64,000 nucleotides of DNA, taken from contig NC_037595.1 of the NCBI RefSeq assembly GCF_003073045.1, positions 3,472,001-3,536,000 on the forward strand, given 5' to 3'. Source of the DNA: Pomacea canaliculata (lineage: Eukaryota; Mollusca; Gastropoda; Architaenioglossa; Ampullariidae). Shown here in pieces: positions 10,934 to 22,198 of this stretch (the stretch's first letter is position 1; every line of letters begins with the position of its first letter). The position numbers and the translations under genes are program-made. The notes under the pieces are model-generated. The model was given only the letters and a program-made list of their open reading frames with translations. It did not search any database and was not told where the DNA came from.

Positions 10934-13900
10934 CTACCGCGAGACTGGCAGCACCGGCTTGACGTCCTTGACCTTGTCCAGTATCTCGCACTCCAGGCAT
11001 TCCGGGTGGCTCATGATGCCTGTGCTGGTGCTGATTCCGCGAAGCGTGGACAAGACGACTACAAAGAAAAAAAAAAAAAACAAGGAAAACAAAACATCTG
11101 GCTGGGTGTAGGACAATTTTCCTCATAGAATGACTTGAGGTTTGTAAGCAATGATTTTATGGTTGCTCTATGGACGTTTTCTATAGTATTTTAAAACTAT
11201 CAATAACAAAAGTTACACGAGAAAATTTCTGTCAATTGGTGTTAGCCTCAAAATATCACCATGGCCAGAAAGCGGTCAAACACGACTTCTTGAGTACATG
11301 TATACATAGACACGCTTATGCTGCCAAGCCCATATAGCCAACTGTACAGCCGAGATCATGTTTGTCAGGCACATCCCGGACTATTGTCGAGAACAATAAT
11401 ATCTACTCTGGGGAAGCGAAGGCAGAAACCATCAAAGGGACTCACTTGGTCTGAGACTGACGAGATTGAGGTAGCGGTCCGACCACTCCCTAACACAGTG
11501 TTTGAACTCATCGGCAGTACCCAATGTCACGTGCTGAGTGTAGGAGTTGAAGAGAGGCTGCACCACGTGACTGAACTCAACGCCTGTTAAGGCCACAATG
11601 GCGAGGAGTTAGGCAGGAAGAGAATGGGACTCCTGTTCTCTAGGTTACAAGGTGCTTGCGTCTAACATCTCAGACAAGTATGAAGCAATTCACTTTGTTA
11701 CAAAATATAAATGACGTGCAGTTCTTAAAATTTGAAAGGGAAAAATAAATTAATTGTGTGCTTCTGACACAAACTCAGCATTCTTTCTCTACCTCTTTAT
11801 TGGAAATAAAAGACCAGTACGGCAGTACCGCTGTATAGGATTTTGCTTTTAAAATGTGTGGTGCTTTCTGGCTGGTTCTTGATTTCTTTTTGTTAGCACT
11901 ATGCAGTCTCCGATTTAAAAAAGTCAAGAAAAACACCAGCACATAATTTTTCAGCCCGTTTTCATGGTCTTTTTTTCAGCTGTAAAACCAAAAAAGTGCA
12001 AGTACAAAAATATCGATTGGGACTTCATGCAAACTGTGACCTATTTAGGGCGCATGACAAAGATGTCTTCATCAAAACTGGTTAGTGCAAATGAGAATGA
12101 AGTAGCAAAGAAACTACTTATAGTAATTATTACAAATGTCATAACAAGTGGTAGCAGTCAAGTATTGGAAGGATACGATCCAAAAGCGCCAGTCCTGCAA
12201 GATGGCCTGCCGGAAGTAGTCATCAAGCATGTCCTGCGCCTGCCACGAAGGTCTCTCGAAGGTGCTGATCCCGGCCGCAGGCAGCTGCTGCTGATACAAC
12301 CTGCAGACGGTTCCACACAACTGAAAGTCACACCGAATTATGGGAATGGTATAGTGTTTCATTCACGGACCTTCGCTACGAACAGAAATAAGGGAAATAA
12401 AGAAGTATTCATCTTCAGTCTGTTGACGTTAAATATGCATGCGTTCGGATTTTTATAGATTTTCTTCTTTCTATTAATTTATTTTCACTACAAGCAGAGA
12501 GTACGAACTTTTATAAAACAGTTTTTTTTACGTAAATTAGATATACAGTAAATAATTTTCGAGGGGGCTATAACTATACAGACAGGCAGGAAAGCAGGCA
12601 GACAGACAAACGCACTGACTCCAATTCCTTGCGCAAGTTGTCAACTTCCTGCCGTAGGGACATCGCTTCCTCGTCCTGATGTCTGCATTCTTCTGTCACT
12701 TCGCGAATAAAAGCAGCACCTTTCATAGTATTAAATCATAGTATAAAAAAAGGCGAGCATTACAAAGTCAAAGTTTCTGCACTATATTTTACACTCTTCT
12801 TGGACTCTAGAATTACATATCGTACAGCACTTTGTTGTGAGTTTTGAACTTTAATATCGTAATAAGCTGTTATTCTTATAAGTCAAACTTTAGGGAAAAT
12901 ATCTCTGCCGTCGCCACTTCCTTTCTTGATAAACGACTTCTAATTGTCAACATGGCCGCTTAGTGTTTTTCATATAGTAATTGGATTTTATGGCATTTTG
13001 CAGTTTTACAATATTTTTGTAGTGGTCCTAATCACGAAAATACCCTGACAGCTGTCATACTTACATTTGTTCAGCATAGATGCTTTACTCTCTCTGGTAG
13101 CCGGATCTGCTTCGCGTAAAACAGGTACCAGGGTGCGCACGACTTCAAAGCCTCTCTGACGACAGAGAGACGCAGGGTTAGTGGCAAGTAGGAAATATCA
13201 AAAGTGGAGAGAGAGAGAGTAGAGAAGAAATAGAATCTCTCTTTCTGTGGCTGAATATTTGGTCAAGCGGCAAAAAACTCCGCATCCGGCAATGTATGTA
13301 ATTGATAGCTAGCAATGCCTGTCACGAAGGCAAACATATAATCAGAGTCATGTTGAAAGTAACCTGTAAGGAGACGGGAGGAGAAGAGGGAGGGGTTTGC
13401 GTTGTTTGAACTTTTGGCGTTCGAATGAACAATTAAACAGCTTGGAAGGAATCGACCCCAGCTTGTGAACTTTCGAAGCTGGGTATAATCTCTCTCTTTC
13501 TCTCTTTCTCCCTTTCGCTCTCTCGATCCTCTCTCTCTCTCACACACTTCCTATTCCCATCCATTCTGGTGTTGAAATTTGTTGAACCCATACAGAGAAG
13601 ACTTCACATTTTTATTTGTAGTACACACTTCAGTGGGAAATGATTTAGAGCTGCTTATGGCTGGGAACGTGCTTCTACCTCGTTGTGATTTTGCACCATA
13701 GGTAATTGTATCCCACTAAAAAAAAAAAACTCTTACAAATTGTTTTAGGCTGATGTCGAACATATTTTACCTGTCTCTGTAACATCTTTTTCTCGTCATT
13801 TTCTAAATAATAAAATATGGATATATCATGTTTTAAAACAGGGTGACAAATCTTTAAAGAAATTTTATGTTTGCATCAAGTTCTTTTGATTTTTTTTAAA

Positions 13901-16758
13901 GCCAACACTGGCGTCAAAAACAGTTTCTATTGGGTACAAAATACAAAAATACAACCGAGTGCTGAGTGCAGAGACCTGAGACCAATCTGAAGATGGGGAC
14001 CTACTCGAAACTAGATAAGATTCTATTCAAACAGGAAGATCTAATTCTTCGTTTCAATTGAGTGAGCGGTTAAAAATAAGTACTTCCAGAATAGATAAAT
14101 AGCCAGTTAATAAGCTATCAATACCTATCGCATTCACATGTATATATATATAACGATATTTTAAATATTCCCATTTGGTAGCTTTAGCATAATTATTATT
14201 ACATACATATTTCCTCTTTAGCCTCAGATAAAGTTCTTATTCTCTTACCTGAATTTTGTTTCGGCGTCGGTATTCGGCGTTGATGTGCGAATCTCGCTTG
14301 TGTCTTGGGATTGGATTGATAGGACGTCTGCTCCTGGTGAGTTTCCCGCCTCTCGCCACAGCGCATGCGTCAGCGCCTCTTCCGGTCGGTGAGACGGGGC
14401 GAGGCAAAGGCCGCATTTCGTCGTGGTAAGGCATGGCTACGGCTCCTCGACACTGCACGTGCAGCGGTGACTTCTTCTGAAAAGGAACAAAGTACTGACT
14501 ACCATTTTATGAGCCTGAACAGCGGGAGGTGAAAATGCCAAGGGTCAGAATTAATGAATAGGGTGGGATTCAAATCATAGCTCTCTGCTTGGTGGTTATT
14601 GAGCTGGATGCAAATCAATGACACTAATTTCCAAGGCCAAGTAAGAATACCTGAATAACAGGATACAAACGAATATCATTTCCTGCTGTCCATCCTTTGA
14701 TGACTGTTTCTTGCTGCACTTCATCTTCTCTCTCTGTCTGCCGGCTATAGTCGATAGGTTCACTTTGTCAGCATGTGCACTGTCATGTTTGTACCTGTAC
14801 CACTTACCTAAAAATAGTTCGGCATCAACGCTGACAAACCTTTCTCCCCCGCTTCCCCTACCCACCAAGCTTCCCCACGAAGTACCCATGTATAGTAGAA
14901 AAAAAATGCCCGGTTCCATCCGGTTAGAATCTGTACAACCTCACCCCTTTAAAACAATGCCCCTAAACACACACGTTTGTCCGATCAGTCAATAAAAGAA
15001 AAAAACTCTTCATCGTGATTATCATCGACTATCATCATCATCACGGCTTAAGGCTGAGGTTTACTTTGCCTTTCATAGGAGATAGTTTTGTCTCACATCA
15101 AACCCCTTTCCTGTTGGACCAGTTCTGTGTGACAGTTCAAATGCTTACACTGGCACAGATCATGCCAACAACCAGACAACTTCTATCACATGTTCGTGGT
15201 CATCGTTAGTCCAGATCAGACTAGGTGATAATTTTTCTCCTCAGGGCAAGTCAAAACCAACTATAAAGCACCACCTATAGCAGAGGCGACATCTGGTATC
15301 ATCCTCAATGTTTGGAACTGTGGATGCAGAGCAAACATATCCTACAGGAATATAGTTTTCTCCAAAAACTGTGGGTAGACCTCGCCGATAGCCCTCGGCA
15401 TCCAGCTGTTCGGACCTGTGGACGGCCTGTAGATGACTTTATACCAGCTTTCCTCGAGCGCTGGCCTGGTGTAAGCAGGGCGAACAATAACATCATCCTT
15501 CTCCATCCTCCTTCAGTTATCTACAGACGCAAGCAGCCCGATACCTAAAGCGCTAAAAGCACAGATAATATAACACTAGCACAAACACAGAAATGTATAA
15601 TTTAAAATTTGAGAAAATTGCGAAACAAACCTGACATATAACGTTGAGCGAACGTGAATCTGTGTCAGGGTTGCCAAGCATTGACCTCCTGACACGATTA
15701 TAACCTGTCCCGGTTTGCTGTCGGAATTGTGTCGAGCAAAACAATCTGTCACGCCAGTTGAATGGCCTTAACCCTACCCCTCGCTAAGCCTGTAAAAGCA
15801 TGCATCGTGCAAGTGATCCTTGATCTGCTAGATTTGGAGATTATTTTTTTTCCTAGTCAAAACAAGTGCTTTTCGAAAACAAAATCCAGCTGTGGTTCGT
15901 CTGCATTCAAGAGGGAAGCAGTACTTTCTGCGCAGAAATGAGAACAATTAAATCGTTTTAAATTTTATTGTCAAAGGTACTGTATTATACAGTATATGCA
16001 TACCTCTCCAGCCTCTGCCATGCTTATTTAAATGATGTATCTACTCATTTTTTTTAATTTAATTTTTGTTTAGCTTAAACGCATCCGTGCGCACGAAAGA
16101 GAGCGAGAGATCGTGTTGCACGATGGTGAGATTTGTTATTTAGGTCAGGCGTGACCTAGTTTCGCGGCATGTGTACAACACTCATGATCACAATTATTAT
16201 TGTAGCAAGTAACAGAGGCTACGTCGGCGTTCTTGTTAATATTAACCAGAACATTCTAAACATATACTTATTTAGCTTATCTTTATTATTTTTTCTTAAT
16301 TTTAATTATCAGATTTCTGGATGGTGCTGTGCGTGGAGGTGGGGGAGAGGGTATAAATGACAGAGAGAATAACACTGATAAGTATCGCTGTGGGACGTGT
16401 ATCTTACCCTGGTAGCGCCCGTAGTTGTGGCGGCGCTGATGATTGAGATGGCGGTTCTGTTACAGCTGATGGCTGCAGCACTGGTGCGACTCCGGACATT
16501 TCCAGGTTTGCACTTCAAACCCATCGTCTTTGAAACGGGTATTTTTTCCCCTGCGGCACCTGAGCGTGTACCCGGCCAACGATGGAAGCCGTCAACCGCT
16601 CGTCGGCGAGGGCTTCTAGACGTCAACGCTGGCGGCACGTTGGGAGGAACACCGCTGCACACTGAGAAGATGGACGCATCTCCAGCTGAACGCAGCTTCA
16701 CTCCCTCTTTCTCCTTTGACATCGAGATGATCAGCAGGTCCACTGAATACTCCATGGA
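10934..16758 (-). CDS. Mondo/Mlx-family bHLH-zipper transcription factor, short paralog B
   Basis: Predicted exons: 16758-16408, 14476-14249, 13155-13065, 12719-12620, 12300-12177, 11575-11446, 11058-10934 (stop TAG). All junctions are GT/AG and in phase, giving about 381 residues from the ATG at 16755. The basic region H-x-x-A-E-x-x-R-R keeps the His, Glu and Arg that contact E-box DNA. Helix 2 and a zipper follow, then a Mondo-type dimerisation/cytoplasmic-localisation domain with LYQQQLPAAG, DWRFWIFSHVVQPLFNSY and VLSTLRGISTSTGI. The human MLXIP/MLXIPL counterparts read CQQQLPATG, NWKFWVFSILIRPLFESF and VLNSLRQLGTSTSI. No Mondo conserved regions or glucose-sensing module were found upstream. 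The first exon listed has a strong acceptor, so a further 5' exon probably exists and was not found. A partner of the Mlx type and E-box/ChoRE targets are expected from the family, not shown here. Confidence 0.8.
13488..13547. repeat. Polypyrimidine microsatellite (TC)n/(CA)n
   Basis: Imperfect CT repeats with a short CACACAC end, inside an intron of gene B. A matching GA run lies at about 13206-13222. Confidence 0.8.
14249..14476 (-). CDS. Gene B basic-region exon
   Basis: 76 codons, phase 0-0. It ends INPIPRHKRDSHINAEYRRR followed by NKIQ and the donor CAG|GTAAGA. The splice falls inside helix 1, at exactly the same point as in gene A. The upstream part is Arg/Pro-rich and CpG-rich. Confidence 0.85.
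16408..16758 (-). CDS. Gene B N-terminal exon (unrecognised domain)
   Basis: Acceptor TTCATTGTTTCAG and donor AGG|GTAAGA frame 117 open codons, phase 0 at both ends, joining in phase to the bHLH exon at 14476. Contents: a short hydrophobic/acidic start (MEYSVDLLIISMSKEKEG), then Ser/Pro/Arg/Thr-rich sequence with no domain I recognise. Gene A has a loosely similar patch (SISFDDLMASLSGD) at an equivalent distance from the N-terminus. ATG at 16755 could be the start if the upstream exon is untranslated. Confidence 0.55.
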
Positions 16759-17944
16759 CTGAAACAATGAAGAGGGCAAGCACGGGGGTAGATGCTATGA
16801 TGCAGCTCTTCAAACTTCAGTTTGATGAGTGGACACAGGAAGAGCTAGTTATTAAGACATTCCAATTTCCTCGAAAGCAATCTAAAGTGTTCTTCTCATA
16901 TTGTCACCATGCGATGCATACCTACAGTAAAAGTGGAGAGGGAACGGCAATAACAGTCGATGTAGAAGCAAAATTATGGCGATAAATGATCTGCTGATGA
17001 TTTTCTCAGCCACTATCACACCTCACTTCTTCAACGATTTCATCAACTCACTTTTGCTAGGTATGGACGCTGAAAAGAGAACACATGAAAGGAAGCTGCA
17101 AAATAACAGTTTGAGTGGAGGAAGGGGGTAGTGCGTGAAACAGATGAAGCGTCACTCCTGCACCCCACCACTGGCACTAACCAGCTTCACTCATGTAATG
17201 AGCTGGGGACGGCTGCATGTGGGAGGCTTAACTTAGGCCGCGGCGTACTCTCGCTCTGGATACGACTGCCTGCATAAAGCTAGGTCTTTAACCGGACAAA
17301 CAATGCATGACGGTTATAAAAGAAAAATTACCAGTTTGGTCAAATGCTTTTTCCATATAAGTGCCTTGATGCGCTCTTTAAGTACGGCGTACTGCTGGGG
17401 CAAAATTTGAGAAATGCTTGAGTTTGGCATGTCTGTGATTGTGAAGTCTTCTCGTGTCCTTAGATCAGCATAGATGTTCGCGGAGATGACAAGTGACGGA
17501 AGGAGCTTCAGTACGATAACGAGACATTACTTATAATCATGGATGGAGGGCTCTGCCAGATGATTCAAATACCTCTCAAGCTCTTAGTCAGCTTTATCCC
17601 GCTGCATGGTAAATTGTGTTCGTAGCGGTCACATTGATACAAGGTATTTGGGCACAAACGTGGATAAGACACTCGTGTCAAGTGATTAGTTGATGATGAG
17701 TGGCAGGCACTTGAGAGCTGAAAAAGGACTGGAGAGGGGAGGCGAAGAACATGAGCACATGGTCATCTGGGGGTCGAAGTCATGAACCATAGGTACCTAG
17801 AACCCAGGGAAACCCTCGATCTGTAGCTACACAAAGATACCAAATACTATTTAGTAAAGTGTTTAGTCACTTAAGTGTTTAGTATATTTGTACACAAGAT
17901 GGTGACCTCTATATGCTAGGCACGCGTCTGTTTCTTAAAGGGAC

Positions 17945-18423
17945 ATCATATCAGTCAGTCGTCCCCTGACCGGCACGTCGTTGGGGTGGATGGGAAAAGG
18001 TCACATTGATAGACGCGGCAGGTGACAGTGTCCACCATTCTTGCCTATTGTGGGCGATAGTCAGCAGGTCCTGTCGAGGACGACCTCCAGTCTTTGACGT
18101 TCGTAAGTCAATTCTTCCTCTGACCACCGCGGTGTCGTCCATCCTCGAAGGGCAGACTTTGACAGGATGTCGTACCAGGTCACACAGACCAGCTTGAGTC
18201 GCTTGGTTGTTGAAAGTAGAGGTTCTTGGTGTTCTACGAGTGTGGCAATCTTGTTTCGTTCAAAGTTGTTGGTTCTGTGTTCTTTGTATGAGACCCCGAG
18301 CAGCAGCAGCCTCCTTAGGCACTTGTTCTGGATTCTCCTTTCCGTCTCGGCGAGCGAAATCCACGTGTCACATCCATAGAGCAGGATCGGCACTACTAGC
18401 TTGTGCTTAATAGTGAACCTTAT
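17945..18423 (-). mobile_element. Non-LTR retrotransposon (LINE) tail fragment
   Basis: The minus strand encodes the C-terminal end of a LINE reverse-transcriptase polyprotein: PILLYGCDTWISLAETERRI, then KCLRRLL, EHRTNN, QEPLLSTTKRLKL and DLLTIAHNRQEW. These match the common animal pattern LLYGCETWTL-TERRIQAFE-KCFRRLL-EHKTNE-QEPLL-TVKRRKL-W. There is at least one frameshift after the SKSALRG stretch. The 3' end is close to a GACTGACTGA tail at about 17950. The same sequence recurs inverted at 58.4-58.8 kb. Confidence 0.85.
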
Positions 18424-18715
18424 CTAATGGCTATGCCAGATCCTATCTTTTTAATCCTTCTGCCTGGTTTACAGCTATCCCCAGGTTTACGTTATCTTTG
18501 TTTCATAACTACCACCCCATGGAATAGACAAATAAATACAAGTAGGCAGAGACAAACACGACAGTAGTTGGGTGGAGAGGAAAAAGACGGTGGAACAGAC
18601 TTGAAGGGTAGGACACCCTTTACCTGAATCTCGAATTATTTTTAAGTTCCTCGCTCTGGGTAGGAGAGCTTATTGGATGTAGACCTCAGAAGTGGAAGGA
18701 ATTTGTGTTTTACAC

Positions 18716-18890
18716 CTAGCCAGCAACTAAGGCTAAATCAAAATCATGGCAAGGCAGCCAACCCTGTAAACAGATGCCACATGCAGAGAAAGAGCAGCGT
18801 GCCGAGACGAAAATTGAACCCAGGACCCATCTGAACCCATCTTCATGGTCATTAATGACAGGCGCTAACCTGACCGCCCTATTCTTCAGG
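18716..18890 (-). mobile_element. tRNA-derived SINE
   Basis: The minus strand reads GGTCAGGTTAGCGCCTGTCA (box A region), then CCTGGGTTCAATTTTCGTCT (box B region), then a CGGCACGCTG...GTGGCATCTGTTTACAGGG body. The box B and following body resemble the SINE at 37.37 kb. Located in the spacer between genes A and B. Confidence 0.65.
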
Positions 18891-19522
18891 AGACATATTT
18901 GTAAGGCGAGGATTAGTTTTTGCTTAAGTGTCAACATAGGAAAATTGAAGACAAGCATTTTAATTTCTGGGCGATCGTTACAAACCAGTATCAAGTAAAG
19001 TGGGTAAAGTAGGAGAAGCATTCGTAGGGTCCGGGCACTGTCTTAATGTAGCTATAGAAACAAGACACTTGCCCATTTCTCTGTTGCCTCAAGACGATTT
19101 GTCCTCGTTGTACACCAACGGTCTCTGGTACTCCGCACATGCCATCTACATCAAATACCAGTTGCTCTTACTCGATTTCTTGTTGGGGAGGACCCCACCC
19201 ATTTATATGTTGCACACGGCACTCGAGACTGTATCCAAAAGGAATTGAGTTTTATTGTTGGAAAGTAATGTTGATTTGAGGAAGGTACCGAATACAGATT
19301 CGCTGAAACGAAAAAATTCTGAATGCAGGTCATTGCTACCATCTGTCAACATCTAGCACTGTTTTTGTTTGTATGCATCACATGTATAGTGGATCTTTCC
19401 AACATATATAATCCAGTTGGTGTAGGAATAAAGGCATGTGTGACAAAGAGCTCAAAAATGCAAGATCCTTGATAATCGAAATGAAGGAAAACAGCACAAC
19501 CTGAGAGCAATTTTCAGCGACC

Positions 19523-19528
19523 TTTATT
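19523..19528 (-). terminator. Candidate poly(A) signal of gene A
   Basis: AATAAA on the minus strand (TGAATAAAGG context). It sits exactly where the CpG-poor block ends, 2.67 kb past the gene A stop, which would give a long 3'UTR. Several earlier AATAAA hexamers exist in this AT-rich tract (for example near 20.4 kb), so shorter transcripts are possible. Confidence 0.4.
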
Positions 19529-22198
19529 CATACACATACTTTGGGTTGTTTTTTTTTTTTTTTTTTTGGTCAAGGTCACACCAAAACAACTAGTTCAATC
19601 AGAATCTAGTTTGATAAATGACAGTACGATGTACTATCATAAGTATCAACATATCTTCAATCAAGATACATTTGTTGTACACAACAGTATTTCATACCAA
19701 CCCTTGTGCAAGCATGGCAAATACCCACATTCAGGTGTTGTATATGCACTTTTGGCACAATATAAAAAAGATAATCTTCAGCTGCAATATTTAATAAGCA
19801 CAGCTGAGGGAGGAGGGGTGGGGATGAGATGGTGATAAGTGGAGGCAATTTTATGGCTGAGGTCACGAACTGCATTCTTCTTTGAACCTACAAAGTGTTT
19901 CATCTAAAACCAAGACCTGCCACATGTATTATACCCTAAAAATAAAATCATGGCTTGTTTGCTCAAAATAATAACAGCTCTTAAGAAACAAAAACGATGG
20001 CTGTTTCATGCTCAAAAGACAGTTTCGAAAAAGTGAATTTTTAAAAAATGTATTAGGCTTACCCTGCCTATTAGTCCAAAAAAGAATGGGTACAAAAAAA
20101 ACAAAAAGTTTCTTTCCAATCTTATAATTTTCAAACCAAGTTTGCCCAGAGCACATTCATTTGATCTCTTATTTGGAGAATCTTGACCAGTTTTTAACTT
20201 ACAAATTCCAGATTATGCTAACAATAATCTCAAGACCTACAACAATTATCACAAATCAGCAAGTAAACTTCTATCCCAAAGTAGTTCGTTAACCCCATCA
20301 AGGCCATACATGTCTGACACTAAAAGGTAGAGATCATGGCAAGGAGTGTCACACCACAAAATACTGTTTTATAATGGAGACACCATGACCTCACTGTTTA
20401 AATAAATCCAGCAATCATTTTATTTAAACATGATGTTGATGAATAGAGGTGGGGTTAAAAAATGCAGAAAATAAATGGCCTTTCAAAAACTCAAGACAAA
20501 CTGGTCATTTAGCTCAAAGTGGTTGTTAAATAAATAGCTATTAAATGAATTTTTAAAATGTGACTTTTTCTAAAAGCTTTTATGATTTCTATTCAAAGGA
20601 AAGCAAGAAAGCTTGATATACAATTCTCAGGGGAGAATATCAAATCTGAGAGAATGTAATTTTAAAAAGCCCTAAAGATTTAGCCTGCACTTCAAATGGT
20701 CATATGGCTACATATGTCTTCATTACCACATAAAAACCAATTAAATTTTTAAGCAGCATGCATAGAAAGATAAAAAAAAAAAAAATGTTCACCACCAGCA
20801 CACTAAGTCAACAGGGAATGAAGTGGAAATGCTATGAATGCGGCTCATTTATGTATGGCTAAGCTGCAAAAGACCGGTGAAAATGAATGTTTCAATAAGA
20901 CCTGCTCCCCAATATGCATATTGATACCCAAACGGTTTTTGAGCTCTGTCCTAAGCCAACTAGTGTTGAAACAATGATCCAACTTTACTAGACAAATGGC
21001 TTACATATTGCTGCCTAATGGACTGAGCAAAATAGACTGGGAAGGGAGCAAAATAATAATAATAATAAAAACCCTGCTGACAGGAGAAAGTTACTGTCCA
21101 TTTTCTGATAGCAAAATTATTAATAATTATAATCAGCATATATGAACACAATGTTTGGTGCCAATGGAGGAGGAGGGGTATGGGATGGGGCAGGGGTTAA
21201 TCATACTTCAAACACTTGCCTCTACAGGTATTTCATCTGCCAGATGCCTATTCGTACTCTTGAGGATGCACATACAAACTTTTAAACTGACAAAAACAAA
21301 ATGTTTGGGGGGTTTTTTTTTTTGGAAAGAAAGTGCACAACAGATTATTTGCTAGAATGAGAAATTCATGTTAGCAAAATAGTAACTCACTCAGCTTCAT
21401 AGGAGAGAAAACAAACACAAACATGCACAACAACAAAAAAATGGATAAATTAAAGAGGAATCACATGGACACAGTAGTGATGAGACATCTCTCCTAGTCT
21501 AGATGCTCACAGGAAAAATAGCCTGATACATCCCCAATATACGAATAGTCATCTATGCCAGATGAACGTCACTGTGAAGGCCAGACGTGTGTGAAGCACA
21601 GACTATGATGGCAAGGGAACAAAAAACATGCACTGTACAGTATGAATACATAAACAGAATGAACCACTCAACGGCATATTCAACATCTATACACTATGTC
21701 TTGCCATACTTGAGCATCTGCCATACCCAAGAGTTGGAACAGGAAAAAGGTTCCACAAAATGCCCTCCCAGTGAGTCCAAGTTGTACAGACATGCATTTA
21801 CCAATAAATATCACAAAGTGTTTCCAGGCTCTTAACTGTTGACCAGCTGCATATTTTCAATTTTCCTTGATGATTTTAAGTCCTTTGGCCAAATGGAAGG
21901 TAACAATGATTGACACTGGTGTTTGCTTGTTCACAATCTAAAAGCACTTTTAAACACATTTCAAACCAAAACAAAATCCCCTCTGCAGATTTCTTCATGC
22001 CCCAATAAACAATATAAAGCATGTTTCTATAGTCTGCCAGCTGATACTAAAATGAAGGGAAAACAGGAAATCAGCACATTATCTACAGTCAACAACACTG
22101 AATGGTGTACAGTACTGAAGCCAAACAAGGACTCACTGATCTTAGCTTTACAGGGCACATCAACTATATACAAGGGAGTGTAGAAGAAACAAGTGATG
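19529..22198 (-). other. Probable 3'UTR of Mondo-like gene A
   Basis: AT-rich, CpG-poor sequence without coding character on either strand, running from the gene A stop to the poly(A) candidate. It includes a T-run at about 19549-19568 (A-run on the transcript strand) and short A tracts. It could instead be partly intergenic; transcript data would decide. Confidence 0.4.

Larger units (their letters stand above)
16759..19522. other. Spacer between the two Mondo-like genes
   Basis: Carries the LINE tail and SINE listed separately. An upstream exon and promoter for gene B should lie here, but I could not identify them. CpG-rich compared with the gene A block that begins at about 19.5 kb. Confidence 0.5.

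Noticed and set aside
10763-11128. 121-codon plus- and minus-strand frames
   Set aside because: These are shadow frames of the gene B terminal exon (11058-10934).
11576-11591. Gene B DCD exon starting at the stronger acceptor TTAACAG|GCGTTGAG
   Set aside because: Breaks the frame by two bases; the acceptor 11 nt downstream (GTTGAG|TTCAG) gives the same 130-nt exon and WI-FS junction as gene A.
11964-12458. 164-codon plus-strand ORF
   Set aside because: It is antisense to gene B exon 12177-12300, whose minus-strand reading has clear Mondo-domain homology and correct splice sites.
16397-16762. 121-codon plus-strand ORF
   Set aside because: It overlaps a minus-strand exon with strong splice sites and phase continuity into the bHLH exon; no homology seen on the plus strand.
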